From Aliikangiella sp. G2MR2-5 (GTDB taxonomy: Bacteria > Pseudomonadota > Gammaproteobacteria > Enterobacterales > Kangiellaceae): 64,000 nucleotides of DNA. A program made the translations under genes and the position numbers. Within the stretch, counting starts at the first letter, position 1, and every line of letters begins with the position of its first letter. Below, one piece after another: positions 1 through 9,054 of the stretch. The notes below the pieces were generated by a model, which did no database searches, was not told the DNA's origin, and was given only the letters and a program-made list of their open reading frames with translations. Location of the stretch: contig NZ_JADPQF010000003.1 of the NCBI RefSeq assembly GCF_015687155.1, positions 310,001 to 374,000 of the forward strand, written 5' to 3'.

Positions 1-93
1 ACGCTAAAGCGTATCAAAACGCGTGCGAAGGGTAGAGCGGATCGCATTTTTAAGCGTTCTTGTCATATCACCGTTAAAGTTTCGGATAACTAG
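1..93 (+). CDS. rplV: 50S ribosomal protein L22, C-terminal end (partial)
   Basis: The window opens inside this gene; the last 30 codons plus a TAG stop are visible. The tail contains [20 protein letters not shown], the conserved L22 C-terminus that includes part of the beta-hairpin tip lining the exit tunnel. It is followed after 11 bases by rpsC, the usual S10-operon order. The 5' end lies outside the window. Confidence 0.93.
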   Translation, partial: TLKRIKTRAKGRADRIFKRSCHITVKVSDN

Positions 94-104
94 GAGATAG
101 ATCC

Positions 105-797
105 ATGGGTCAAAAAGTACATCCAAATGGTATCCGTCTTGGCATCGTTAAAAAGCATAGCTCTATTTGGTATGCAGAACGCGGTGAATATGCGGATTTC
201 TTGGAAAGCGATATCAAAATTCGCGAATGGTTAATGAACGAACTTTCTCGCGCTTCGGTTTCTAAAATCGATATCGAGCGTCCAGCGAAAGCGCTTCGCG
301 TTACTATCCACACTGCCCGTCCAGGTATTGTGATTGGTAAGAAAGGCGAAGACATTGAAAAGCTACGTAAGAAAGTTTCTCAAATGACTGGCGTACAAAC
401 TCAAATCAATATTGAGCAAGTACGTAAGCCAGAACTAGATGCGCAATTGGTTGCTGATAGCATTGCTCAGCAGTTAGAGCGTCGTGTTATGTTCCGTCGT
501 GCTATGAAGCGTGCCGTTCAAAACACTATGCGTGCAGGCGCTGAAGGTATCAAGGTTCAAGTAAGTGGTCGTTTAGGCGGCGCAGATATTGCTCGTGCTG
601 AGTGGTATCGTGAAGGTCGAGTGCCATTGCACACATTGCGTGCTGACATCGACTATGCAACTGCTGAAGCTGCAACCACCTACGGAATTATTGGTGTTAA
701 GGTCTGGATTTTCAAAGGTGAGGTATTCGGTGATGAGCCACAAGTTGTGGCCGAAGAGAAGCCGAAAAAGAAACCTTCCCGAGCTAAGAAACAGTAG
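105..797 (+). CDS. rpsC: 30S ribosomal protein S3
   Basis: S3 binds the 3' major domain of 16S rRNA and lines the mRNA entry channel. The 230-residue product starts [14 protein letters not shown] and carries the KH-domain GxxG motif in [13 protein letters not shown], then the conserved C-terminal half. The extreme C-terminus is Lys-rich ([13 protein letters not shown]). Length matches the family (about 233 residues in E. coli). A TAGGAGA Shine-Dalgarno precedes the ATG. It lies between rplV and rplP in the S10 operon. Confidence 0.98.
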   Translation: MGQKVHPNGIRLGIVKKHSSIWYAERGEYADFLESDIKIREWLMNELSRASVSKIDIERPAKALRVTIHTARPGIVIGKKGEDIEKLRKKVSQMTGVQTQINIEQVRKPELDAQLVADSIAQQLERRVMFRRAMKRAVQNTMRAGAEGIKVQVSGRLGGADIARAEWYREGRVPLHTLRADIDYATAEAATTYGIIGVKVWIFKGEVFGDEPQVVAEEKPKKKPSRAKKQ

Positions 798-808
798 GGG
801 AATAGACC

Positions 809-1216
809 ATGTTACAACCAAAAAGAACGAAATTTCGTAAGCAACACACCGGCCGCAATCGCGGTGTTGTTAACCACACGGTAAGCTTTGGTGAGTTTGG
901 TCTTAAGTCTGCTGCACGTGGACGTATGACCGCTCGTCAAATCGAGGCTGCTCGTCGTGCTATGACTCGTCATATGCGTCGTCAAGGTAAAGTCTACATC
1001 CGTGTCTTCCCAGACAAGCCGATTACCAAAAAACCTTTGGAAGTTCGTATGGGTAAAGGTAAAGGTAGTGTGGAATATTGGGTAGCACAAATTCAGCCAG
1101 GACGTATGTTGTTCGAAGTTGAAGGTGTGCCAGAAGGTTTAGCGCGTGATGCTTTTGCATTAGCAGCAGCTAAACTTCCTTTTAAAACAACTTTTGTTAA
1201 GCGGACGGTACTGTAA
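809..1216 (+). CDS. rplP: 50S ribosomal protein L16
   Basis: L16 sits near the A site and peptidyl-transferase region of the large subunit. The 135-residue product starts [19 protein letters not shown] and has the family pattern including RIFPD-like [19 protein letters not shown] and [15 protein letters not shown]. Length is normal (136 in E. coli). It begins 11 bases after rpsC with a GGGGAA ribosome-binding site, and its stop directly abuts rpmC, so the two are probably translationally coupled. Confidence 0.98.
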   Translation: MLQPKRTKFRKQHTGRNRGVVNHTVSFGEFGLKSAARGRMTARQIEAARRAMTRHMRRQGKVYIRVFPDKPITKKPLEVRMGKGKGSVEYWVAQIQPGRMLFEVEGVPEGLARDAFALAAAKLPFKTTFVKRTVL

Positions 1217-1420
1217 ATGAAAGCTTCAGAGTTGAAAGATAAAAGCGTCGAGGAGCTCAACAACGAGCTACTTGAGCTACGCAAAGAGCAGTTCAATCTG
1301 CGAATGGCGAAAGCAACTGGACAGTCTAATCAGACTCATACGTTGAAAAACGTACGTCGCGACATTGCGCGAGTTAAGACTGTACTTAATCAGAAGGCTT
1401 CTACCGGAGAGCAGAACTAA
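1217..1420 (+). CDS. rpmC: 50S ribosomal protein L29
   Basis: This small helical protein sits at the polypeptide exit site and helps dock trigger factor and SRP. The 67 residues read [20 protein letters not shown] onward, with the conserved [16 protein letters not shown] and [13 protein letters not shown] segments. The ATG follows the rplP TAA without a gap, and the TAA stop overlaps the next ATG by one base (TAATG). This strongly suggests coupled translation of rplP-rpmC-rpsQ. Confidence 0.97.
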   Translation: MKASELKDKSVEELNNELLELRKEQFNLRMAKATGQSNQTHTLKNVRRDIARVKTVLNQKASTGEQN

Positions 1421-1680
1421 TGAGTGAGCAGAAAGTAATCAAGCGTACTCTGACTGGTAAAGTCGTCAGCGACAAGATGGATAAAACCATCACTGTTAAA
1501 GTTGAGCGTCAAGTTAAGCATCCTTTATATGGAAAGTTTATCAAGCGTTCTACTAAAGTTCATGCGCATGACGAAGCCAATGAGTGCAGAGTAGGCGACA
1601 CTGTCACTGTTGTAGAAAGCAGACCGCTTTCTAAGAACAAGACTTGGCAGTTAGTTGAGGTTGTTGAAAAAGCTAACTAA
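1420..1680 (+). CDS. rpsQ: 30S ribosomal protein S17
   Basis: S17 is a primary 16S rRNA-binding OB-fold protein. The 86-residue product contains [20 protein letters not shown] and [20 protein letters not shown], both diagnostic. Its ATG overlaps the rpmC stop by one base. It is the last gene of the S10 operon; a 145-base gap with a promoter-like element follows before rplN. Confidence 0.98.
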   Translation: MSEQKVIKRTLTGKVVSDKMDKTITVKVERQVKHPLYGKFIKRSTKVHAHDEANECRVGDTVTVVESRPLSKNKTWQLVEVVEKAN

Positions 1681-1728
1681 AGATTTGGAAAATTCCTTAT
1701 CTTTACCGTAGCTGAATCAATTGAATGA

Positions 1729-1737
1729 TGGTATACT
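1729..1737 (+). promoter_or_regulatory. Candidate extended -10 promoter upstream of rplN (spc operon)
   Basis: The bases TGG-TATACT form an extended -10 (TGn plus a good -10) followed by a G/C-rich discriminator (CCCGCTCC). No convincing -35 lies 16-18 bases upstream, as is usual for extended -10 promoters. It falls in the 145-base rpsQ-rplN gap, where the spc operon of E. coli also has its own promoter. Assigned from sequence only. Confidence 0.5.
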
Positions 1738-1825
1738 CCCGCTCCTTTTGCGCGGCATGGCCTTAAATCTGCTTGATTTTTAGGCGATTGCGTGGATATA
1801 GAGCGGGAATTCTTGGAGAAAACCA

Positions 1826-2194
1826 ATGATCCAGATGCAAACCCAGCTTGACGTGGCTGATAATAGCGGTGCACGTCGAGTTCAGTGTATTAAGGTTCTT
1901 GGAGGATCACACCGCCGTTACGCAAGAATCGGTGACGTGATCAAGGTAAGCGTTAAAGAAGCTATCCCTCGCGGTAAAGCGAAAAAGGGTGATGTTTTAA
2001 ACGCGGTTGTTGTAAGAACCCGTAAAGGTGTACGTCGTCCAGACGGTTCTCTGATCCGTTTTGATGGCAACGCTGCGGTTCTTTTGAATGCAAACCTGCA
2101 GCCAATAGGTACTCGTATTTTCGGACCTGTTACTCGCGAACTTCGTGGTGACAAGTTTATGAAAATCGTTTCTTTGGCTCCAGAAGTATTGTAG
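1826..2194 (+). CDS. rplN: 50S ribosomal protein L14
   Basis: L14 is at the subunit interface, where it forms part of bridges to 16S rRNA. The 122-residue product starts [19 protein letters not shown] and has [16 protein letters not shown] and the Arg/Lys loop [17 protein letters not shown]. Length is exactly typical. TTGGAGAA provides the ribosome-binding site. It is first in the spc-type gene block, after a gap holding a likely promoter. Confidence 0.98.
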   Translation: MIQMQTQLDVADNSGARRVQCIKVLGGSHRRYARIGDVIKVSVKEAIPRGKAKKGDVLNAVVVRTRKGVRRPDGSLIRFDGNAAVLLNANLQPIGTRIFGPVTRELRGDKFMKIVSLAPEVL

Positions 2195-2204
2195 GAGAGA
2201 TGAC

Positions 2205-2522
2205 ATGCGAAAGTTGAAAACTGGCGACGAAGTTATCGTTCTTACAGGTAAAAGCAACGGCCAACGCGGTAAGATTTCTAAAATCATTGCCGACAAGAAC
2301 CGAGTTGTGGTTGAAGGCTGTAACATGATTAAAAAGCATGTTCGACCTAACCCACAAGCAGGTATCCAGGGCGGAATCGTAGAGAAAGAAGCCTCTATGG
2401 ATATCTCTAATGTAGCAATCTTTAATCCAGCGACCGGCAAAGCCGATCGTGTTGGAATTAAGGTAGAAGAAGACGGTAAGCGTGTTCGAATTTTTAAATC
2501 GAACGGCGAATTGATCGACTAA
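2205..2522 (+). CDS. rplX: 50S ribosomal protein L24
   Basis: L24 is an assembly-initiator protein of the large subunit. The 105-residue product has the KOW motif region ([20 protein letters not shown]) at the N-terminus, followed by [20 protein letters not shown]. It begins 10 bases after rplN with AGGAGAG. A 93-base structured gap separates it from rplE. Confidence 0.97.
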   Translation: MRKLKTGDEVIVLTGKSNGQRGKISKIIADKNRVVVEGCNMIKKHVRPNPQAGIQGGIVEKEASMDISNVAIFNPATGKADRVGIKVEEDGKRVRIFKSNGELID

Positions 2523-2542
2523 TTTACATTAAGTAAAGGTAT

Positions 2543-2584
2543 GCAGGCGAGTCCTTGGGGAAAATCTCTGAGGTAATCGTCTGC
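2543..2584 (+). promoter_or_regulatory. Structured rplX-rplE spacer, possible S8-type translational control region
   Basis: GCAGGCGA (2543-2550) can pair with TCGTCTGC (2577-2584), with one G-U pair, enclosing an inner CCT/AGG pairing. Just downstream, TGGT (2605-2608) can pair with ACCA (2632-2635) around the rplE start codon. In E. coli ribosomal protein S8 represses the spc operon by binding the mRNA around the rplE start. The location matches, but binding here is inference from position and base pairing. Confidence 0.35.
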
Positions 2585-2615
2585 TAATCGTTTTTTTATC
2601 AATTTGGTGTAAGAA

Positions 2616-3155
2616 ATGGCGAAACTGCAAGACCACTATAAAGAAAGTGTAGTTAAAGCTTTGATTGAAAAGTTTGGCTACAAGTCTGTCATGCAAGTCC
2701 CTAAGATTACCAAGATCACATTAAACATGGGTCTGGGTGAAGCTGTAGGGGATAAAAAAGTTCTAGAGAACGCTTGCGGAGACCTGGCAGCAATCTCGGG
2801 CCAAAAGCCTGTTGTTACTAAAGCACGTAAATCTATTGCGGGCTTCAAAATTCGTGACGACTACCCTATTGGCGCTAAAGTAACACTTCGCGGTGAGCGT
2901 ATGTGGGAATTCATGGAGCGTTTAATCACGATTGCGATCCCTCGTATTCGTGACTTCCGTGGTTTGAATCCCAAGTCGTTCGACGGTCGTGGTAATTACT
3001 CTATGGGTGTAAAAGAGCAAATCATTTTCCCTGAGATTGATTACGACAAAGTCGACAAGATCCGTGGTATGGATATTACCATCACTACCACTGCGAACAC
3101 TGACGAAGAAGGACGCGAGCTTTTAGGCGCGTTTAACTTCCCGCTTAAAGGCTAA
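2616..3155 (+). CDS. rplE: 50S ribosomal protein L5
   Basis: L5 binds 5S rRNA and contacts the P-site tRNA. The 179-residue product starts [16 protein letters not shown] and has [36 protein letters not shown] and the C-terminal [14 protein letters not shown]. Length equals the E. coli protein. Start codon context lacks a strong Shine-Dalgarno (GTAAGAA), consistent with regulated initiation at this site. Confidence 0.98.
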   Translation: MAKLQDHYKESVVKALIEKFGYKSVMQVPKITKITLNMGLGEAVGDKKVLENACGDLAAISGQKPVVTKARKSIAGFKIRDDYPIGAKVTLRGERMWEFMERLITIAIPRIRDFRGLNPKSFDGRGNYSMGVKEQIIFPEIDYDKVDKIRGMDITITTTANTDEEGRELLGAFNFPLKG

Positions 3156-3166
3156 GGGGTAAATCA

Positions 3167-3472
3167 ATGGCTAAAGTATCAATGGTACAGCGCGAAGCAA
3201 AACGCGCTCGCACAGTAGCTAAGTACGCTCAAAAGCGTGCCGAGCTTAAGGCGATTATTGCTGACCTCAACAAAAGCGACGAAGAACGTTGGGAAGCTCA
3301 GGTAGCACTACAAAAGCTACCACGTGACGCTAGCCCAGTTCGTCAACGTAACCGCTGTCGTATGACCGGTCGTCCGCACGCTTACCTTCGTAAATTCGGT
3401 TTATGCCGTAATAAGTTACGAGAGCAAGCGATGAAAGGTAATGTTCCTGGCCTAGTGAAAGCTAGCTGGTAA
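3167..3472 (+). CDS. rpsN: 30S ribosomal protein S14 (zinc-independent form)
   Basis: S14 is in the head of the small subunit. The 101-residue product starts [20 protein letters not shown] and ends with [20 protein letters not shown] and a C-terminal ASW. It is the long type lacking the CxxC zinc ribbon found in the short type. It lies 11 bases after rplE with AAGGGG as ribosome-binding site. Confidence 0.97.
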   Translation: MAKVSMVQREAKRARTVAKYAQKRAELKAIIADLNKSDEERWEAQVALQKLPRDASPVRQRNRCRMTGRPHAYLRKFGLCRNKLREQAMKGNVPGLVKASW

Positions 3473-3490
3473 TTTGTTGGGAGAATCAAT

Positions 3491-3886
3491 ATGAGCATGC
3501 AAGATCCTATTGCTGATATGCTGACTCGCATCCGTAACGGGCAATCAGCAGGCAAAAAAGTCGTTTCCATGCCTTCTTCTAAGCTGAAGACTTCTATCGC
3601 TGAAGTTTTAAAGGCTGAAGGTTACATTACTGACTTTGCAAAAAAAGAAGACAGCGGTAAATCCGAGTTGTCTATTGAGTTGAAATACCACCAGGGATCA
3701 CCTGTTATCGATAACATCAAGCGTGTTAGTCGTCCTGGTCTGCGTATTTATAAAAAGTCTACTGAGCTACCTCGTGTTCTTGATGGCTTGGGCATCGCGA
3801 TCGTATCAACCAATCAAGGTGTGATGACTGACCGCGCTGCACGCAAAGCCGGCCACGGCGGCGAAGTTCTCTGCATCGTGTCTTAA
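3491..3886 (+). CDS. rpsH: 30S ribosomal protein S8
   Basis: S8 binds the central domain of 16S rRNA and, in E. coli, is the autogenous repressor of the spc operon. The 131-residue product starts [20 protein letters not shown] and ends GGEVLCIVS, with the [12 protein letters not shown] segment. Length is typical (130 in E. coli). The ribosome-binding site is GGGAG. Confidence 0.98.
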   Translation: MSMQDPIADMLTRIRNGQSAGKKVVSMPSSKLKTSIAEVLKAEGYITDFAKKEDSGKSELSIELKYHQGSPVIDNIKRVSRPGLRIYKKSTELPRVLDGLGIAIVSTNQGVMTDRAARKAGHGGEVLCIVS

Positions 3887-3900
3887 GGGAGAACCAGAAA

Positions 3901-4434
3901 ATGTCTAGAGTAGCAAATAATCCAGTTGTTATCCCATCAGGCGTAACTGTTGACCTTAAAGGTGTAACATTGTCTGTTAAGGGTAGCAAAGGCGAATTGA
4001 AGCAAGATATTCATGCTTCAGTTGACGTTAATGTAGAAGATAGCCAAATCACTTTTGCTGGCCGTGACGGTATGCCAGGCGCGAAAGCGCTTTCAGGTAC
4101 TATGCGTTCACTGGTTAACAATATGGTTACTGGCGTATCTGAAGGTTTTGAAAAGAAGCTGCAATTGGTTGGTGTTGGTTACCGTGCTAAAGCACAAGGT
4201 AAGAACCTTGACCTAACCCTTGGTTTCTCTCACCCGGTTGTCTACGAAGTACCTGAAGGGATTACTATTGAAACTCCTTCAAATACTGAAATCGTAGTTA
4301 AAGGGGTCGACAAACAATTGGTCGGTCAGGTAGCAGCAAACATCAGAGCTTATCGTCCACCAGAGCCTTATAAAGGTAAAGGTGTGAAATACGCGGATGA
4401 ACACATCCGTCGTAAAGAAGCTAAGAAAAAGTAG
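3901..4434 (+). CDS. rplF: 50S ribosomal protein L6
   Basis: L6 lies near the sarcin-ricin loop. The 177-residue product has the two homologous L6 domains and the signature region [19 protein letters not shown] with a Lys-rich C-terminus (RRKEAKKK). Length equals E. coli L6. GGGAGAA precedes the start by about eight bases. Confidence 0.98.
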   Translation: MSRVANNPVVIPSGVTVDLKGVTLSVKGSKGELKQDIHASVDVNVEDSQITFAGRDGMPGAKALSGTMRSLVNNMVTGVSEGFEKKLQLVGVGYRAKAQGKNLDLTLGFSHPVVYEVPEGITIETPSNTEIVVKGVDKQLVGQVAANIRAYRPPEPYKGKGVKYADEHIRRKEAKKK

Positions 4435-4443
4435 GGCAGCGTC

Positions 4444-4797
4444 ATGAATAAGAAACAAGCTAGAATTCGTCGTGCGACTAAAGGTCGTATGAAAATGAAA
4501 GAGCTAGGTGCCACTCGTTTAGTTGTTAATCGTACACCTCGCCACATTTACGCTCAGGTTATCTCTGCCGATGGTGGAAAAGTCCTGGCGACTGCTTCTA
4601 GTGTCGAAAAAGACATTAAAGCAGGCGGTCACGCTACAGGTAATGTTGAAACAGCTAAAGCTGTTGGTGCATTGGTTGCCAAGCGTGCTACTGAAGCGGG
4701 CGTTTCAAAAGTTGCTTTTGACCGCTCTGGTTTTAAATACCATGGTCGTGTAAAGGCGTTAGCCGATTCTGCACGCGAAAATGGTCTTCAGTTTTAA
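4444..4797 (+). CDS. rplR: 50S ribosomal protein L18
   Basis: L18 binds 5S rRNA with L5 and L25. The 117-residue product starts [20 protein letters not shown] and contains [15 protein letters not shown] and the C-terminal [20 protein letters not shown], both conserved. It follows rplF after nine bases with AGGGCAG and precedes rpsE by eleven. Confidence 0.97.
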   Translation: MNKKQARIRRATKGRMKMKELGATRLVVNRTPRHIYAQVISADGGKVLATASSVEKDIKAGGHATGNVETAKAVGALVAKRATEAGVSKVAFDRSGFKYHGRVKALADSARENGLQF

Positions 4798-4808
4798 GGG
4801 TATGACAA

Positions 4809-5315
4809 ATGGCTAGACAAGAAGCAAATAACACCGAAGGTCTGGTAGAAAAGTTGGTCAACGTTAACCGTGTTTCTAAAGTGGTTAAAGGTGGTCGAAT
4901 TTTCTCTTTCACAGCATTAACGGTTGTTGGCGATGGCAACGGTAAAGTTGGTTTTGGTCGTGGTAAGGCACGTGAAGTACCTGCTGCAATCCAAAAAGCA
5001 ATGGAACAGGCTCGTCGCAATATGATTCAGGTTGAACTGAAAGACGGACACACGTTACAACATCCAATCAACGCAAGACACGGCGCATCTAAAGTTTACA
5101 TGCAGCCTGCTTCACCTGGTACTGGTATCATCGCCGGTGGTGCAATGCGTTCTGTATTTGAAGTTGTTGGCGTAGAAAACGTATTGGCTAAAAGCATCGG
5201 TTCGACAAACCCAATCAACATCGTTCGCGCAACTATCCGCGGTTTAAGTGACATGTTCTCTCCAGAGTCTGTTGCTTCTAAGCGTGGTAAGTCTGTTGCC
5301 GAGATTATGGAGTAA
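4809..5315 (+). CDS. rpsE: 30S ribosomal protein S5
   Basis: S5 is at the mRNA entrance and affects fidelity. The 168-residue product has the N-terminal double-stranded RNA-binding fold ([40 protein letters not shown]) and the C-terminal S5 domain with [18 protein letters not shown]. Length is typical. It is closely spaced with rplR and rpmD in the spc block. Confidence 0.98.
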   Translation: MARQEANNTEGLVEKLVNVNRVSKVVKGGRIFSFTALTVVGDGNGKVGFGRGKAREVPAAIQKAMEQARRNMIQVELKDGHTLQHPINARHGASKVYMQPASPGTGIIAGGAMRSVFEVVGVENVLAKSIGSTNPINIVRATIRGLSDMFSPESVASKRGKSVAEIME

Positions 5316-5320
5316 AAATC

Positions 5321-5506
5321 ATGGCTGCAAAAAAATTCATGAAAGTTACTCAAACCAAATCATCAAATGGCCGTTTGAAAAATCATAAGGCTTGCTTGAT
5401 GGGATTAGGTTTACGTCGCATTGGGCACACTGTTGAAGTTGAAGATACACCTTCAACTCGCGGTATGGTCAACACTATCAACTACATGGTTCGTGTGGAG
5501 GACTAA
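5321..5506 (+). CDS. rpmD: 50S ribosomal protein L30
   Basis: This small protein of 61 residues contains [20 protein letters not shown] followed by [20 protein letters not shown], the standard L30 pattern, and ends NYMVRVED. It begins five bases after rpsE and four bases separate it from rplO, as in other gammaproteobacterial spc operons. Length is normal for bacterial L30 (about 59 residues). Confidence 0.97.
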   Translation: MAAKKFMKVTQTKSSNGRLKNHKACLMGLGLRRIGHTVEVEDTPSTRGMVNTINYMVRVED

Positions 5507-5510
5507 TATC

Positions 5511-5948
5511 ATGAGATTAAATACTCTAAGTCCTGCTGAAGGTTCAAAGAAAAATGCCAAGCGAGTTGGCCGTGGTATCGGTTCAACTTTAGGTAAAACC
5601 TGTGGCCGTGGTCACAAAGGTTTGAAGTCACGCTCTGGTGGTAAAGTTAAGCCAGGTTTTGAAGGTGGTCAAATGCCTTTGAAACAGCGTCTTCCAAAGT
5701 TTGGTTTTACTTCAAGAAAGTCTTTGGTTTCTGCTGAAGTTCGTTTGAGTGAGTTAAAGAAAGTTGAAGGCGAAACTATCGATCTTCTTTCTTTGCGTGC
5801 AGCTGGCCTGATCACCAAGAACATTGAGCAGGTTAAAATCATGCTTTCTGGCTCTATCGACCGTAAAGTAACTATCGGCGATGGTGTAAGAGTGACTAAA
5901 GGCGCACAAGCAGCTATTGAAGCTGCTGGCGGAAGTGTTCAAGCATAA
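5511..5948 (+). CDS. rplO: 50S ribosomal protein L15
   Basis: L15 is a late-assembly protein of the large subunit. I place the start at the ATG giving [20 protein letters not shown], because this is the universal L15 N-terminus; an in-frame upstream start inside rpmD would add about 30 unrelated residues. The product is 145 residues, with the Gly-rich [17 protein letters not shown] motif and [18 protein letters not shown]. It precedes secY. Confidence 0.97.
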   Translation: MRLNTLSPAEGSKKNAKRVGRGIGSTLGKTCGRGHKGLKSRSGGKVKPGFEGGQMPLKQRLPKFGFTSRKSLVSAEVRLSELKKVEGETIDLLSLRAAGLITKNIEQVKIMLSGSIDRKVTIGDGVRVTKGAQAAIEAAGGSVQA

Positions 5949-5989
5949 GCTTGTACTTGATTTAGGCTTTTTTAGGGTTTTGATAAGAA

Positions 5990-7327
5990 ATGGCTAAAGC
6001 TCCAGTAGAAAAAAAATCAGGCGGCGGTTTAACCGAGCTGAAACAGCGCTTGCTGTTTGTGCTAACAGCGATCATTATTTTCCGATTAGGCTCTTTTGTG
6101 CCGGTACCGGGAATTGATTCAAGCGTGTTAGCGCAGTTGATGGATCAACAGTCTGGTACTATTTTGGCGTTGTTCAACGTATTTTCCGGTGGAGCTTTAG
6201 AAAGAGCGAGCGTCTTTGCGCTCGGTATCATGCCTTATATTACTGCGTCGATCATCATTCAGGTGATGAGCTTCGTTGAGCCTAAACTTCAGGAAATTAA
6301 AAAAGAAGGTGAAGCTGGTCGTCGTAAGATTAATCAGTACACGCGCTATCTAACTTTTGCTTTAGCGTGTCTACAGGCTATCGGAATAGCGACTAACTTC
6401 CCTAATTTGATGCCTGGACTAGTTCCAAACCCTGGCTTTAGCTTCTACTTCGGCGCTATTGTCAGCTTGGTGACTGGTACTATGTTTTTGATGTGGTTAG
6501 GTGAACAAATCAACGAGCGCGGTATTGGTAATGGTATTTCGGTATTGATTTTTATCGGTATCGTTGCCGGGTTACCAACTGCTCTTGGTCAAACTTTTGA
6601 GCAAGCGCGCCAGGGCGAAATGAACATCCTTGCTTTGTTGTTGATTCTAGCTGTGGTTTTACTGGTTACTGCATTTGTTGTATTTATGGAGCGCGGACAA
6701 CGACGTATTGTCGTTAACTACGCACAAAAACAACAAGGCCGCAGAATGTATCAGGCACAGTCTTCGCATTTACCACTTAAAGTGAATATGGCTGGTGTTA
6801 TTCCTGCTATATTTGCTTCCAGTATCATTCTTTTCCCTGGCACTATTGCCCAGTGGGTGGGTGCGAGCAAAGGTGAAGACTGGTTGTGGTTACAAAACGT
6901 GGCTAATCAAATGCAGCCAGGAAACCCGCTATATATCTTGATTTATGGCGCAGGCATCATGTTCTTCTGCTTCTTCTATACTGCATTGGTATACAATCCT
7001 CGTGATACTGCCGATCAGTTGAAAAAGTCTGGAGCGTTCATCCCCGGGATTCGTCCTGGTGAGCAAACCTCCAAATATATTGATAAGGTAATGACTCGCT
7101 TAACGCTAGTAGGTGCACTGTATATAACAGCGGTCTGCTTGTTGCCTGAGTTTATGATCTTATTCTGGCAAGTGCCTTTCTACTTCGGTGGAACCTCATT
7201 ATTGATTATTGTTGTTGTTATTATGGATTTTATGTCGCAAGTTCAAGCGCACTTGATTTCCAGAGACTACGAGTCAGTGTTGAAAAAGGCCAACTTTAAA
7301 AACTATGGGGCTACCGGGATCCGATAG
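5990..7327 (+). CDS. secY: Protein translocase subunit SecY
   Basis: SecY forms the channel of the SecYEG translocon in the inner membrane. The 445-residue product has the ten expected hydrophobic segments, the N-terminal [20 protein letters not shown] helix, the [20 protein letters not shown] cytoplasmic loop, and the C-terminal [20 protein letters not shown] region with [11 protein letters not shown]. Length and position after rplO are typical. A short AT-rich spacer precedes the ATG. Confidence 0.98.
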   Translation: MAKAPVEKKSGGGLTELKQRLLFVLTAIIIFRLGSFVPVPGIDSSVLAQLMDQQSGTILALFNVFSGGALERASVFALGIMPYITASIIIQVMSFVEPKLQEIKKEGEAGRRKINQYTRYLTFALACLQAIGIATNFPNLMPGLVPNPGFSFYFGAIVSLVTGTMFLMWLGEQINERGIGNGISVLIFIGIVAGLPTALGQTFEQARQGEMNILALLLILAVVLLVTAFVVFMERGQRRIVVNYAQKQQGRRMYQAQSSHLPLKVNMAGVIPAIFASSIILFPGTIAQWVGASKGEDWLWLQNVANQMQPGNPLYILIYGAGIMFFCFFYTALVYNPRDTADQLKKSGAFIPGIRPGEQTSKYIDKVMTRLTLVGALYITAVCLLPEFMILFWQVPFYFGGTSLLIIVVVIMDFMSQVQAHLISRDYESVLKKANFKNYGATGIR

Positions 7328-7361
7328 GATTTTGGTGTTTCATTGAAATTGGAGTACGAAA

Positions 7362-7475
7362 ATGAAAGTTCGAGCTTCTGTTAAAAAAATCTGTCGTGAA
7401 TGCAAAGTTATTCGCAGAAACGGCAGTGTTCGAGTAATTTGTTCTGACCCGCGCCATAAACAGCGTCAGGGTTAA
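7362..7475 (+). CDS. rpmJ: 50S ribosomal protein L36 (zinc-ribbon form)
   Basis: A 37-codon gene reading [20 protein letters not shown] and ending DPRHKQRQG. Cys11, Cys14, Cys27 and His32 make the CCCH zinc site, so this is the zinc-dependent L36 form. GGAG precedes the ATG by six bases. It closes the spc block directly after secY, the standard position. Confidence 0.96.
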   Translation: MKVRASVKKICRECKVIRRNGSVRVICSDPRHKQRQG

Positions 7476-7531
7476 TAAGGATACTTCCTCATCATATCTC
7501 TTAAGAGAGATTAACAAATTATATTAACAGG

Positions 7532-7560
7532 TTGATTTTTAATCGTTTCAAGGCTATTAT
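7532..7560 (+). promoter_or_regulatory. Candidate sigma-70 promoter of the alpha operon (rpsM-rplQ)
   Basis: TTGATT (7532-7537) and TATTAT (7555-7560) are 17 bases apart, followed by a G/C-rich discriminator GTCGCGCC. The predicted transcript would have a leader of about 70 nucleotides before rpsM. That leader contains GTCTT/AAGAC pairing (7581-7585 with 7595-7599), a possible target for S4 control as known for the E. coli alpha operon; the S4 link is inference. Confidence 0.6.
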
Positions 7561-7637
7561 GTCGCGCCTTTTTGCAAGGTGTCTTTTCTTATTTAAGACG
7601 TCTTAGCACTTGAAACTGAAATTTGGGAGTTAAGTAA

Positions 7638-7994
7638 ATGGCCCGTATCGCTGGTATTAACATTCCAGTTAATAAGCATTCGGTAATTGCGTTGACATCG
7701 ATCTACGGAATTGGCCGAACTCGCGCACAGCAGATCTGTGAAGCCGCTGGTATTGAAGCTAGCCGCAAGATCCGTGATCTGACTGAAGCCGAAGTTGAAT
7801 CACTTCGTGGCGAAGTTGCAAAATTCACTGTTGAAGGTGACTTGCGTCGTGAAGTTTCTATGAATATCAAACGCTTAATGGATCTTGGTTGTTTCCGTGG
7901 CATTCGTCACAGAAGAAGCCTGCCTGTCCGTGGACAGCGTACCAAAACAAACGCACGTACCCGTAAGGGCCCACGTAAACCAATTAAGAGATAA
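7638..7994 (+). CDS. rpsM: 30S ribosomal protein S13
   Basis: S13 is in the head of the small subunit and contacts the P-site tRNA and L5. The 118-residue product starts [20 protein letters not shown] and has [14 protein letters not shown] (helix-hairpin-helix) and the C-terminal [23 protein letters not shown] ribosome-binding site precedes the ATG. It is first in the alpha operon block. Confidence 0.98.
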   Translation: MARIAGINIPVNKHSVIALTSIYGIGRTRAQQICEAAGIEASRKIRDLTEAEVESLRGEVAKFTVEGDLRREVSMNIKRLMDLGCFRGIRHRRSLPVRGQRTKTNARTRKGPRKPIKR

Positions 7995-7999
7995 CAGCT

Positions 8000-8386
8000 A
8001 TGGCAAAATCACCTCGTTCTCGTAAAAAGGTCAAAAAGCACGTAGTTGATGGAATGGCGCACATTCACGCGTCTTTCAACAACACCATCGTGACTGTTAC
8101 TGATCGTCAAGGAAACGCGTTGGCTTGGGCTACTGCTGGTGGTTCTGGTTTCCGTGGTTCACGTAAAAGCACTCCATTTGCTGCACAGGTCGCTGCTGAC
8201 CGCGTTGCTGAAATGGTTAAAGAAATGGGCATGAAGAATATGGAAGTATTCGTCAAGGGCCCTGGACCAGGCCGTGAGTCTGCTGTTCGTGCTTTAAACA
8301 ATGCTGGATTTAAGATTACTAACATCACTGATGTTACTCCAATCCCGCATAACGGATGTCGCCCGCCTAAAAAGCGCCGCGTGTAA
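8000..8386 (+). CDS. rpsK: 30S ribosomal protein S11
   Basis: S11 lies on the platform near the Shine-Dalgarno helix. The 128-residue product has [38 protein letters not shown] and the conserved C-terminus [20 protein letters not shown]. It begins five bases after rpsM. Length is typical for the family (129 residues in E. coli). Confidence 0.98.
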   Translation: MAKSPRSRKKVKKHVVDGMAHIHASFNNTIVTVTDRQGNALAWATAGGSGFRGSRKSTPFAAQVAADRVAEMVKEMGMKNMEVFVKGPGPGRESAVRALNNAGFKITNITDVTPIPHNGCRPPKKRRV

Positions 8387-8414
8387 CGATTAGGTACAGC
8401 TGGAGAATTGACAG

Positions 8415-9035
8415 ATGGCAAGATATATTGGACCTAAATTAAAGTTAGCACGTCGCGAAGGCGTCGATTTGATGCTGAAAAGCGGTGTTCGTGCTATCGA
8501 AGATAAATGTAAAATTGACCAGGCGCCCGGTTTCCACGGAGCTCGACGTCCTCGTCTTTCTGACTACGGTTTGCAGCTTCGTGAGAAGCAAAAAGTTCGT
8601 CGTATTTACGGTGTACTTGAAAAGCAGTTCCGTAACTACTATAAAGAAGCAGCCCGTTTAAAAGGGGCGACAGGTGAAAACCTGCTTCAACTATTGGAAT
8701 CACGTTTAGATAACGTTGTTTACCGCATGGGCTTTGGCTCTACTCGTGCTGAAGCACGTCAGTTAGTTAGCCATAAAGCGATTTTGGTAAATGGTAAGAC
8801 TGTTAATGTACCTTCTTACAAAGTGTCTGCTTCAGATGTGATTTCAATCCGTGAGAAGTCTAAGACTCAAGCGCGTATCGTCGCTGCTTTAGAATTGGCC
8901 TCACAAAAAGATAAACCTGTTTGGGTTGAAGTTGATGAGAAGAAGATGGAAGGGACATTCAAGAACGTTCCTGAGCGTTCTGATTTACCATCAGATATCA
9001 ACGAAAATCTAATAGTGGAATTATACTCTAAGTAA
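8415..9035 (+). CDS. rpsD: 30S ribosomal protein S4
   Basis: S4 starts 16S rRNA assembly and, in E. coli, is the autogenous repressor of the alpha operon. The 206-residue product starts [20 protein letters not shown], contains the S4 RNA-binding domain ([38 protein letters not shown]) and ends [10 protein letters not shown]. Length equals E. coli S4. Unlike the zinc-binding type, no N-terminal Cys cluster is present. Confidence 0.98.
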   Translation: MARYIGPKLKLARREGVDLMLKSGVRAIEDKCKIDQAPGFHGARRPRLSDYGLQLREKQKVRRIYGVLEKQFRNYYKEAARLKGATGENLLQLLESRLDNVVYRMGFGSTRAEARQLVSHKAILVNGKTVNVPSYKVSASDVISIREKSKTQARIVAALELASQKDKPVWVEVDEKKMEGTFKNVPERSDLPSDINENLIVELYSK

Positions 9036-9054
9036 CACTTGAAGAGGACTATAT

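Noticed and set aside
1997-2440. Long minus-strand open frame (147 codons) across rplN and rplX
   Set aside because: It is antisense to two clear ribosomal protein genes and shows no recognisable protein pattern.
7497-7508. Palindrome TCTCTTAAGAGA after rpmJ as a terminator or operator
   Set aside because: A 12-base palindrome has no loop space and no T tract; no regulator known for this site.
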